DNA of 64,000 bases from Dipteris shenzhenensis. Its lineage: Eukaryota > Polypodiophyta > Polypodiopsida > Gleicheniales. The stretch is taken from assembly GCA_047967505.1 (NCBI GenBank), contig CM106538.1; one strand, given 5' to 3'. Shown here in pieces: positions 1 through 11,200 of this stretch. Position 1 is the stretch's first letter, and the number at the start of each line of letters is the position of its first letter. A program made the translations under genes and the position numbers. The notes under the pieces are model-generated. The model saw only the letters and a program-made list of their open reading frames with translations, ran no database searches and had not been told where the DNA came from.

Positions 1-720
1 GATGGGTGGGTGTAGTTCATTGGGTTGTGTCTGATTTGGTCACAAATAGATTGCGGGTCATGGGGTGGGCTTTCCAAGTTTGGAGGTCGACCCTTACAAT
101 TTGCTCATCCTTGTGCAGATAAATCCTATTCAAGGCCGAGTTATGGACAAGACTTGCGGCATGCATAAAGGGTCTTCCCAAGATGACATTATAGCCATCT
201 AGTTGCCTGTGGAAGTCCATCACCACAAACCAGACCTGATAAGTGAGACCGAATGTCTTTATCTTTATTTCCTTAAGGACAGCCCCACTAGTGGCCAAGC
301 CGTAGCTAGTTTTACAATTAGGTTAGTGCTTTGCATTTCAGGCTTCCCCATCTTGCCCAGCAATGTTTTGTAACAATGCTCACACTCACTCTACCATCCA
401 ATATTGGTGTGGCCTTCTTATTTTGGCAGAAGATCGGGATGATAGCATTTGTGTCATCAGTCTCAAAATATTGACCCAAGTTGTTGACTGGTATCTTCAA
501 CAAATTCGGCACTTCTGCTTGCTCGAGGGCCCCGCCTCTTATGGGCTAACCATCTGTCCATTCATCCAATCAGAGAGATCTCTCCAGAGGATGGGATCCC
601 CTCTTCACAGGGCTACTATGGGCACTTTTATCTCTATGGACAAGACGACAGCAAGCCCAACAACATCCTTGGGTCGGCCAATCGGTGCTAAGCCTTCTAA
701 ATGTGGTTCTTCAAGCTCAT
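1..720 (-). mobile_element. Ty3/gypsy fragment, protease region (decayed, antisense)
   Basis: Two reverse-strand reading frames (512-318 and 298-17) look like the retropepsin region of a Ty3/gypsy polyprotein. The upstream frame carries a degenerate active-site stretch (LDGRVSVSIVT, where the family usually has D-G/T/S-G). The downstream frame carries the flap/C-terminal part with GYNVILGRPFMHAA, a typical gypsy protease signature. The two parts are in different frames, so the copy is dead. The fragment continues off the left edge. No LTR is visible. Family assignment rests on motif recognition only. Confidence 0.6.
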
Positions 721-3700
721 AAAAGGATGCGGGGTCCTCATCTTCAAAGCTATTAGTGTCAGAGCTTTATCACAATTTTCATGCCTCTACATCACCAATC
801 ACTGCCAAAGGCTCTCTCTATGAAGACCCTTTTGTCCATCCTCAACCACTTGTTTGGCTTGGTTCCCAAAGAGGACCACCATAGAAATACCACACTACAT
901 ATCTTTCCTTCTTAGTGGTTCAGATATTTAGTATACATGTTTATATTTATCTTGGGTACAGATGCTTACTTAGTGGATGCACCCATTCAACTCATTGTAT
1001 CTAGGTTTTCAATGTCATAGGCCCTATAGAGCTTTGAAAGACTTTAATAAAAACTCTCTTTCTTTGTTTCTTACCTCTTCCCTCTTTTTTCTTTCACTTA
1101 CCTTCTCTCTCTTTCTCTCTTCTATTCTTTTACAAAACCTCTCACAAGCTCACCCCATCATAAAAAGTAATATATCTTGAGGTCCAAACCTTGGAATGAG
1201 GCTCCTCATTAAAAAATAGAGAGCAAAAAAATATATACACAATATCAAACTAGAAAATACACAAAATGAAGCCTTAATGGAAGGCCATATGAGCTTTGAT
1301 ACCATGACAAAGTACATAAGTGGAAACGAGTCGTACACACACAAATATGGAGAGATGAGGGTCATCCAAAAAGGGACATAAATAGCTAGAAAGACAACTG
1401 TATCCTATATCATAAAAGGTATAATAGTGAAGCAAAGAAGAGAACATAGCAAAGTGGATATGGTGACAGGATAAGGAGGATGGATCAAATGCCTCTGGGT
1501 TTGGAGATTCTTGCAGAGGTTAATGACTAAATGCATCAACATCCCAAGGCCATGTTATGATAATAAAATGCCAATGGGTTTGATGATGACAAGATTCTTA
1601 CAGAGATTCAAGAGTACATGCATCAACATCCCAAGGTTGTGTTATAGTATAGGTTCTAGAATAGTGCCTAGGGAGCAAGAGGATCCACTTGTTTTGAGAA
1701 CCAGGCTAGTGAGATGTCTAGCCTTGGTGGGAAGAAAGCTAGGAGGAGTACAGAAGGTTCGGTGGACTCGGTAGATACTATGTTTGAGGCCCTTATAATG
1801 CTTCCTCAACAACCGAAACAATTAATCAAGTCTCCCAAATGTTGTAGACTACCAACTAACTTCAAATCCAGCCTCCAAGGAAATGAAGAAGTAGGTGCTA
1901 CTTAATTTTGGACATGGCAATACATGTTAGATTAAGAATATATTTTCTTTCAACTTTTTAGGACACCGCAAGACATACAATGTATCTCTGGACACCATCA
2001 TACATACAATGTATCTTTTTTTGGTGCCAATGCATTTTATAACCCATTTTCACACAAACAAATAGATAGACATATGTAAAAGACAAGATGTAGCCTGCAC
2101 AATATCAAAACTGAAAGAGGGGAAAGGAAGCATAATTAAGTAGGGCATATCCTCTAAAGTCTATTTAAAAATGTACTTCTCATTTATGGAATTATTGTTT
2201 AGCCATGCTTCTATATGATTATCTATAAGAAAATTGAATGTGGTGATGAGAGAAGTGATGAAGCAAATTACGAAATAAAAAGAGACTTTGAAGTTTACAT
2301 TCATGTGGGTTACTAAGGGGTTGGATTGCAAAATTCAATGACCACATGTCAAAGGTCGAGAAAATATTGGGTTTAAAAAAGTGGATGCTTGAAAATAGAT
2401 TATATGTTCTACAAATATACATACATAATAAGGAATAGCTCAACTTGAAGGTTAAAAGCCATACATGCCACACTTGTCATACATGTTGCCATACACATCA
2501 TACATGCAAAGGTGTCCCTGCTTAGTGTTACAAGCCTACATAAGATCAAAGCAGTTAAGTGCATCATCAAAAATCCATGCTATGCATATGATATAATCAT
2601 GGTATTCCATGTGATTGTGCCCCTCTTTTACTACGTCTCAAACATGTTTCAAGCTTCCTTCGGTCTCTTTTCTTGCAATAAAAGATCAGCCATGTTGTCT
2701 CTTTCTTTTCGCATCCATACTAGTTTGTTGTTGATATTTTTGTAGTGTTGTGGGACCCATATCTGTACAAAGAAATTATATTTTCCAAGTTGAGAGTTTC
2801 AGCTCTCAAGTGCTCAATTCCAATCTCTACAATAGCTAACTCAATTGCTATTGACTGTTGCAAATGAGATCTCCCTTGGCGACTTTGCAAGCAAGTAGCT
2901 TAATAGCATTTATTGTGACTCTATCCTCTTCAAGTGCCATGCTGGATCTCTTGGCTCATTCCTAGATAAGAACATGTTGTGAAGAATGCAACATGTGCCC
3001 ATCATCATGACACTCATGCAAAGATCAACCTCCATTTTTTAAAGCAATATCCTAAATCTTGATTTCAACCTCCCAAAAGCTACCTCCATTCAGATGAGAC
3101 TAGAACTCAATGCATACCCGAAGGCTCAAGGTCCTCTTATTCTTTTGACATGGACAAATTAACCAAGGCTTCAACGGCACAAGGGTTATTATGCAATGAG
3201 TCAACAACAAAGAAGAATGGAAAACCATTCACATGGTTATACAACAAACTTAGTCATATTGAAGATAGGTGCTCAAGAAAATGGGCAAATAACAATCAAA
3301 GGAGCACATAGATCCAGTAGCAAAATAAGATGAAGAGGACAAAGCTAGACATTGAGTTGGACTCAAGGAAAAAGTCTTGTCTGTTGCATATTGTAAGCTA
3401 TCCCTTCAAGGGAGGAAGTAGATACTGATTGGGCTTCCAAGTGAGTCAAATGTACTCTGCCTTGGTAGTCCCCCAAAACGATTGAAATAAATTGTCTTTT
3501 GTTTCATAAAAGGCTCCACCGATCCTTTCATGTGTCTGCTTACAGCAATGTGGTGTTTTCTCGGTAGAATGATGTAAGTTGTCATGTTAGCATCATTGTG
3601 TTCTTTTGTACCACAGGATAGCAATCTTTAGACCAAATCACCACGGCTGTTGAAGCATTTTCTTTGGACGCTCCACCTTTGCTCCAAAGTAGGGGCTTTG

Positions 3701-4372
3701 TTGGGGTTTGGAGCCTTGTATGTGAATCCACTCTTAGGTGTGGAGACGATACCTACCACTATCTTGTGTGTGTGTGTTGGGGGGGCGTATCCTATGGGTC
3801 AAAAGATAAGGCTCTAGGCCTATATAAGCATGTATTGGAATATAATCAAGTATTTTTGTTTGGCCTCCCATGGAGTCTTGCATCTCTATCCAAGAAGTAT
3901 GGGTCCATGTCTTTTGTTGCCATAAGAAGAATAATTGAATGTAAACTGCTTGTAATTGTCATAGTTTACACTGTGTAGACTAAGATGTATGATAGTCTGC
4001 ACATGTAGATTTGGTGTCCGTTTGGGAATGTGGCATCCATCCATTGAAGCAATGACTCTCAAAATCCCAACTAGAATGCTTGGCCAGCTGCTAAGTATAT
4101 GGGCTATTGTACATAGCTAATAATAGGTCAGTTGATCTAACAGCTTCGAATGTGCCACATGGCTTCGCAAGATTTTAGAGTTTCATAAAATGCTATGATG
4201 CTGGCCAAGTAATGAAGGCCTCAAATTTCTCAGAGATTTAACATGCCTACTCACTTATTGGCCATGAGATGTGGATATTTGTCTACAGTATCGCAATGCT
4301 TTTCATTCCTAGGTGCATAATCTTGTTGATGATTGTTTGATCACACAATCATTTTTACAAAAGGGGTTTGTA
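721..4372. other. Upstream intergenic DNA without recognised genes
   Basis: This AT-rich stretch holds only short, unconvincing reading frames. The one structured item is a 12-nt antisense primer-binding-like site at 1293-1304 (reverse complement TGGTATCAAAGC, matching the initiator-Met tRNA site used by many plant LTR elements). It is directly followed on its right by an LTR-like end (reverse complement ...TTGTCA). It may mark a decayed antisense retrotransposon, but no coding remnant was found beside it. Confidence 0.35.
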
Positions 4373-4480
4373 CATGGGCAATGTGTAAAAGGAGTGCCCA
4401 AGGATGGGCACTCCATTTTTGAATGATCTCACAATGGGCAGCTGCTCCTCCCATGAATGTTTTTACACTTTGGGCCGTGT
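4373..4480. repeat. Hairpin-forming inverted repeats upstream of exon 1
   Basis: A perfect 10-bp inverted repeat (GGAGTGCCCA, 4391-4400, and TGGGCACTCC, 4405-4414) has a 4-nt loop. It sits inside a wider imperfect inverted repeat whose arms are GGGCAATGTGTAAAA (4377-4391) and TTTTACACTTTGGGC. The nested structure resembles a small MITE remnant or a promoter-proximal hairpin. It lies about 330-430 bp before the ISA1 start codon. Confidence 0.5.
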
Positions 4481-4614
4481 GTAAAGAGTCTGTTTTTGGA
4501 CTGGAATCTGTGATGTGGACTTGGAATATGCGACGAAAAGGTGGCCCAAGTGAATGTAGAACGCTTGCTTTCAATCAAGAAAATCTCATTTGCATCGAGG
4601 ATACTTGGCCTCTC

Positions 4615-4765
4615 GTGAGCGCGCGTGGCGTGACGCCCGTGAGCGATGTCGCTCTTGCACTGCCCCGTGACAATGGGAACGCTGCGAACCCTGCTTCTTC
4701 ACAGCGCACCAGAATCTGCCATCTTCAGTTTTGTAGCCAAGCTCAACGTGCTCTGCAACAGTTGA
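4615..4765 (+). promoter_or_regulatory. CpG-dense patch just upstream of ISA1 exon 1
   Basis: Around 4617-4660 CpG is far denser than in the surrounding AT-rich DNA (GCGCGCGTGGCGTGACGCCC and a GAGCGA-TG-TCGCTC inverted repeat). Retained CpG suggests an unmethylated promoter or 5' UTR. An in-frame TGA at 4763-4765 closes the exon 1 frame upstream, so this patch is not coding in that frame. The exact transcription start is not determined. Confidence 0.35.
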
Positions 4766-4807
4766 TTCTTGGGGTTCAGGCCTAATGGTCTGGTTTTTGG
4801 CTTTCTC

Positions 4808-5227
4808 ATGGAAACGACGCTCTTTTGCTCATCATTGAATCATCTTCAGACTGGGCTCAAGCAAATATCCAGCGCGCCAGAACAGGATGTCTTGACGTGT
4901 AATCTAGCCAGCTGCCTCGGTGCGAGTTGGCCACAATGGGAAAGGAGTTTGGATAATAAATGTAGGAGGAGGAAGTCCATTGGCTTTCAAAATGTAAGAA
5001 GTGAGAAAATACGATGTCAAGCGGTCGAAACAGAAACGGAGAGCACAAGCGATTTCACGTCCGAAAGCGCTGGAATAGAGGGACATGAGTTGTTTGGAAA
5101 GTCATCTCAAGGGTGGCCACTTCCTTTCGGTGCCACTATTAGAGATAACGGGGTTAATTTCGCAATTCACTCTAGTGCAGCAACATCAGTCTCGCTTTGC
5201 CTCTTCACGCAATCTGATCTACAAGAG
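4808..5227 (+). CDS. ISA1: ISA1 exon 1 (transit peptide and start of CBM48)
   Basis: 140 codons from the first ATG (METTLFCSS...) to ...LFTQSDLQE, phase 0. The frame is open back to an in-frame TGA at 4763-4765, but only a TTG precedes this ATG, so 4808 is the best start. The N-terminus has many Ser/Thr and basic residues (CRRRKS) before the conserved block at about residue 101, as expected for a plastid transit peptide. The donor GAG|GTGCTG is weak, but the next exon resumes exactly at the expected residue. The frame stays open for another 43 codons into the intron, and those residues do not match the family. Confidence 0.85.
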
Positions 5228-8200
5228 GTGCTGTTCGAAGTTTCCCGTCTTGATACTCTATGCACGTGTGCTGTAGTTGTTGTTTTATGGCGATCCTTGA
5301 CACGTGGCAAGGAAGGAGTAGGAATGCGACAAAGCAGGAGAATGCTATTGACACCTTAGGCTTGACGTACAGTGCGCGGTAAATTAGACACCTTGATCGC
5401 TAGTTTGGACAACCAGTGGTTTTGAGGCACACTGCCGTAGAAACGAGGGAGGAGGCCGTCTTTGGATGGCTAGCTTAAATATTAGCTCTGGATGGCTAAC
5501 TGGGTACTTCAACAAAGTTTAATGTGAATATATCTATAGCTTTGCACGGCTCAATATTACGTCGACAACGTTTCACCTTACTCACATGAAGTACTCAGTG
5601 TTTCGCCGATCAAGGGGACATATGTAACGGATTTTAGGTGATAACTGCTCAGCCTTTACAGTAGTTTAAAAACGCAACTATCATAAGCAACAGCGACAGC
5701 CTCAGCAAGCACGGGTGGGGATCGAAACAGGTTAAGAATGTGATGTTACCGTAGTGCATAAATAATCACCAATGCTCTTCAAATTTATGCTGAAATTAAT
5801 GAAATTTGATGTTTTAGAGGTCCTTCATGAATCTTTTGTAAGGAAAATCTTGCCCTTGTAACCTGGTAATCTATTTTCTGGCTGAATCGTGAGGAACGTA
5901 TAAAAGCGTATTCAATCTCAAGAACGATTTCAATTTCCATGGACGAACAAAACATATCTGGTTTCTGAGGAGGTATGTCACAAATCGAGAGCTCATATTT
6001 TGCGTAGCGTGTGAAGGTCAGAGGGAGAGGAATCACCTGATTACCTCAGGAGCGTGAAAAGCCTTTGAGCTAAAGTTGCAGCAGTTGAGGAGAAACTGGA
6101 ACACAAGGATCTCAGCGTCATCATGATCAGCTCTCTTCCAGAATCTTTCGGATTGTTTTCCATGTCTTTGGCATGCATCTCCAGCTTTCAAAGACAGTGC
6201 CCTTAGTGAGGACAAATGAGTGCTCTGTACAACACAAAGGCAAAGGAAAATTTCAGAAAAAGGCTGCTCCTGAGATGAAGGATTGAGCTAAGGAGAATCG
6301 TTTAAATCAGGGATTCTCTTCACAAGAATCAAGTGGTTAAATACTTTTCAAGGTCACTAAGAATGTGATTGCAGAAAATATGAATTTGAGAGGGGAATTC
6401 AAATCTAAGCCTAAGTACTGTCAGTCTTCAAAGATGACGTAATGATGGCCATAGCATTGTAGCTTAAAATATATTTATGGGTTTGTAATAAGGGTGGGGA
6501 TGCTTCACCCACTCATATTTTGGGATTTGATGTAAAGGCCTTTTATTGGTCTCATTGGTCTCATAAATCTGTTTGGTCTTTTGTGGATCATGCCCACACC
6601 CACACCCACTCCCAAGAGGGAAAGGTGAGGTGAAAAGTCTGCACCCTCTCCCTTGCAATAGGGAGAAGCCTAATTTACTCCCTCTCCTACTAACTGCTGA
6701 CTGAATTAGAGATAGAATTGAAAGAAGCACACACAAAACATGTGGTAAATGCTGTGGGGGTGTTTGTGAAACTGAGGTGGGATTGGGTTGCAACAGCCCC
6801 CCCTTCGAAGAAAGATTTTAGGACAGCTGGCTGACTGGTTCTGTGGCCTGTCTTCGTATTCTTTCATTGAATAGGGATGGGACAGACTGGCCCAACGTGC
6901 TGTTAGACCGACCTGTCAGCCGACATGGCTGTCTGTAGTGTGAATGACATCAGCACCTAATTGCTGTTGTGCCTCCGGATGATGTCAGCAGAGTGCATAC
7001 TGTTAGAGAACAACAGAGGGTATGCACAGCGGAAGCTAACCCAGAGTGAGAGTTATGGAGCCCAGGAACTCACACAGTGGTATATTCAAATCCAAACTTC
7101 TTATCCTTAAGTGTGTAGTTCAATAGATGTGCAGTAAGTAAATAGACAATACACAAAAGAGAGTTCTAGAACCAGCAAAACATATATTTCTGTCCAATGT
7201 GGCACAATGCAAAAACTGTCCAGTGTACCACCCTCTATCAGTACAAGTGCTGACCAGATGTCGACCCCTGTACATAAACAAGGCTGTTCTCCTACCTCGG
7301 CACTTCCAAAACACTTGGCCTGTGGTGCTCTCCTAGAGCTTATGTGGGCCTCATGTTTGTGCCCTGCAATCATACCTCCCTGCTGCTCCTATGGACAACC
7401 AATAATGAGGCAGTGCTTGCTGTGGTTCGTTGACCTCCCTGCTGCTCTGAATGTAGACTAAACTAAGGCACAAGTCAACTCCTTTGATCCTGTCTTCTTG
7501 CTGCTCTGAGGGCAGCCAATGGTGAAAACCTGTGAGCACCTTTGTTTTTTGCAGTCTGTAAATTCCCTTGCTGTATCAAAGTCCTCCTGGATGGTACCTT
7601 GAAGCAGGGCTGAACTGCTAGAGTGCCCATGCCTACTACATGGCAGCTTGCCACTGGCCCAGGCCCATTCTGCCCTGTCTCAGGTTGTTTCTGGGTCATT
7701 ACGTGGCCCAGGCACCTTGCCAAACAGCCGCAGTTCTGCTCCTGCTTCCTTCCTTTGTGCTGGACCTGACCTGCTCCAGTTTTGTTGTACTTGCTACAAC
7801 CTTGGCCCAAGCATCCGTACAGCTTTGTACACAGGCGGCTTCTGTCCCAGCCTGTTGCAGGCCCTTTCTTGGCACCTTTTCTGGCCCAACCTCCACACCT
7901 TTCTTTCGCAAGTCTGCTCCTGCCATCCACAATAGAACCATCCTAGTACACAGGTCCAGATAGAACTCCGGAATACCTAGACCATGAGCTCCAATGAGCT
8001 CTAAAGCAAATATTCTTCTGGCTTCAGCACACCCTGTCTTCCTGTAGATGTCCACTGCTTGATTGCCACTACTTGTAATGAAGCACCTCTATCTCACAAG
8101 GGCGCCTTTGACAACAAAGGCAACAAAGAATGGATGGATGCCATGAGAGCTGAGCTTGAGTCCATTCACGCCCCAGAAACTCCGCGGGTCTTTAGAAACA

Positions 8201-11200
8201 CAATATAGCTGCTTATGCTTGGGCACTGATGATGACATAAGTGTTGCTTTGCTTGTTAAGTATGTTTTCCTTTTATTTTTCAAAAAAATTTGTTACCTCT
8301 TTTTTCTTCTCTTTCGTTTTCTCTTTTATCTTTTGTGTATATTTTTGGACTTTAGAACAACAAAAAATTTAAATTTGTACGATTGGATATATTCTAGTCT
8401 TACAAAGGTATATTGATTGCATTCATGCAAATGGCACTTGGGAGTTGTGTGACTTGCCTACAAGCAAGCGTGCTATAGGCACAAAATGGGTTTATAAGAT
8501 CAAACGGGAAGCTGATGGCAGTGTTGACGGCTTCAAAGCCTGTCATGGGGACGTGAATTTCATGTGTAGGTAACCCCATGGCTACTTCCGTGGTTACTTT
8601 GGCTGAGGGGACTGGCCTAGAGGAAGCACCCAATTCCTAGAAGTCCCTAGTCCAATTCTCAGTGCACCTACTAAGCCCAAATGCTAGGAAAGTGAGGGTC
8701 TAAAGGTTAGGCCCAAGGGAAGCCAACGTTTCATTGGTTAGGAGGGTTAGGACTTTAATGTGGGGGGCAAACCAAATGTTCCATTGGTGAGGAGGTTTAG
8801 AGCTTTAATGAGGGGGCCACCTGGCAGCCCCTCATGCACTACCTACCACCTCCAATTTCCTTTCTCCTCTTCCAACGTTACGGGATGAACTCTCTCACGC
8901 TTTTGAAGGTCTAAGGTTGTTTTGGCATGCCTTCCAGGGTCCGACTCCACGCATTTTTGTCTTGCACGAATCCCGAGCCAGCCCGTACGGCTGTACGGAC
9001 TGCAGCAACTAAATTCAATGCCTCCGTACGGACTGTACGGAGCCTGAGAAGCTTGCTATATGGACCTGGAAGATTAGCCCTTCTATTCTTGCCCTGCCTC
9101 TTCACCCTTGAACCTCGCCCTTCTGTCTTTTCCTTCTTTCTTCATTTCTCTCATTCTCTCTCCTCTATCCGTGACTGGGAGCCTAGATAGGGGGAAGGCA
9201 CGAAATCAGAGCTCGCCCCTCCTCCATGGACAGCGGGTATGGAAGTTTGGTTTCCTATTTGACTTGCATTTGCTATTTTGGAAGCTTGCTGTTTTGCATT
9301 TTGTTGTTTGGAGCTCTTTCTGGGCCCTACAGGTTGTAAGAAAATACACAGTCATAGAGGGTGTGCCTGGGTGGTGTCAGAGAGACAGATTGGTTGTAGT
9401 TCTATGCCTTGAGGCTATTTGAGCACTTCTGGGGATTTGCATTGATGCCTTGTCACAGTCAGGTGTCACAGTTGTTGAGAAATGCCTTAGTTTTGACCCT
9501 GGCACTTGGGTACTAGTGGTGCACTAGAATTGGATGCAGGTAGAGGCCAAGTCTTGGCTCTGGTAGTGGAAAATGCAAGCAGAACATTATAAGGGTGCAC
9601 CCTTATAGCAGGATTCCACTTTTGAAGAATTAAATAAATACCAAAAGGGCGCCAAAGTGTTTGGGGCCAGTGTGGTGTCTCGTGTTTGGTGCCATTGAGC
9701 AGGGGCACTCTAGCCTCCGTCCAGTTTCTTTTTCAAAGTTGTTTCTAAGTGGTTTTGTACTTAATGAAGTGGATGCAATGTTATGCTCTAGCCGAGATAG
9801 CATGACCTCGGAAAGATCGGTGGGCATTTTCTCTTAGATGACCGACTTTTGTAATATTTAATGTGCGTAAATAAAATGGTCAAGAGAAGTAATTGCCAAG
9901 GTCCTAGGTGAGGGTGAAATGGCATTGACTAGGTGGTTTTGAGTGCTAAGGCCTAGGTGCACCTAAATGTGCAATAATGTCAAGGGGCAAATGGTTTGAA
10001 TGTGCCCCAAGAGAGGGGTAAATGGTGCACCAAGTGAAAAAGGCTAAAATGATGACATGTGGCAAGGGGGAACCATCTAGGGAGATGAGGGTCTTGTGGA
10101 TATGCATGGAAAAAAACGAAATACGTATCTATTGAAAATTGCGATCCACGAGAGTATGGCTGGGAGGAACAATTGAGATGCCATCGCCCGTGATCTAAAA
10201 GAGAGTCAGAATAGAGAATGTGTCAATTGGTATCAGAGCTCAAGGCAAGGAAAGAGATCAAGGGAAGAGAGACGAGCTAGGTGACGGAAGATAGGCGTGG
10301 AGCGCAGAGGCGACGCAAGGTTATCATTTGCATCGCCTGTTCGTGACGTGCGAGGGACGGGAGGATCGGTGGCCGTGACGAAGACCTCCGTGGCGGGTGA
10401 TAATCGGCTGTCCGTGACGGGGAACCTTCGTGGTGGCGGAGGATTTCGAGCAAGTGTTGACGGGCGTCTCAGGTGGACGTTCTGCTGCGACGACGTGGCG
10501 TAGGATTGACGGACATTTACGCAGGCCTTCCTCCATCAAAACGTGGTCCATCAACGAGCCTACGGGAATTCGGTCAGTCAGCGAATTCTAGGCCTAGACC
10601 TCCCTGGTGGAGTATCGACGGGCGACTACGTGGAGTCAACTGAAGGCGGAATGGGGCGAAGACCTGCGTATCATAGTTGACGTGACAGATTTGCACACAG
10701 GGAAAATAAGGAAGCGAGAGGCACACAAATTATCAATTTTTTCCTTCGAGCTTGTCTCAGAGCAAAGCGTGCATACTCAGTCTGCGTGGAGCTTCCAGGG
10801 AGCATTTTTTTTCTCCTCTATACAAATTTTGAGCTGCTGTCGATTTGTTTTCTACAACAGAGGCTGTCGTTTAAATTCCTGCATAACAAAAGGGAAATCT
10901 GAAAAAAAAAAATCCATTTTCCCTTGTGAAACTATGGAGGCAGAGGGACAAAATTCTAGAGTGAATCCTAGTGAGTCTAGAGCACGGTCTACACAACAAA
11001 TGTCACATTACACAACACCTACTTTGGTCGGTAGGATTTCGGTATTAGAAGATGCTTTACAGCAAATTATGAACCAGCAGCTTCAAGTGAATGCTGGTCA
11101 GAATGAGATTAGGGAGATGGTGCAAGCCTTGTCGGCTAGACCATCTAGAATTGATAAGGGCAAAGCTCCAGCAGAGCTAGAGCCCATTATACATTCATCA

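Noticed and set aside
4769-4807. Upstream extension of the exon 1 frame as a longer N-terminus
   Set aside because: The extra 13 codons begin with TTG, not ATG, and an in-frame TGA lies just before (4763-4765). ATG 4808 is the first usable start.
5228-5359. In-frame continuation of exon 1 as coding
   Set aside because: The residues after SDLQE do not match isoamylases, and exon 2 resumes the conserved sequence exactly in phase.
7475-8055. Overlapping 118- to 151-codon frames on both strands
   Set aside because: All three frames are mutually overlapping, lack domains and follow GC-rich composition; treated as chance.
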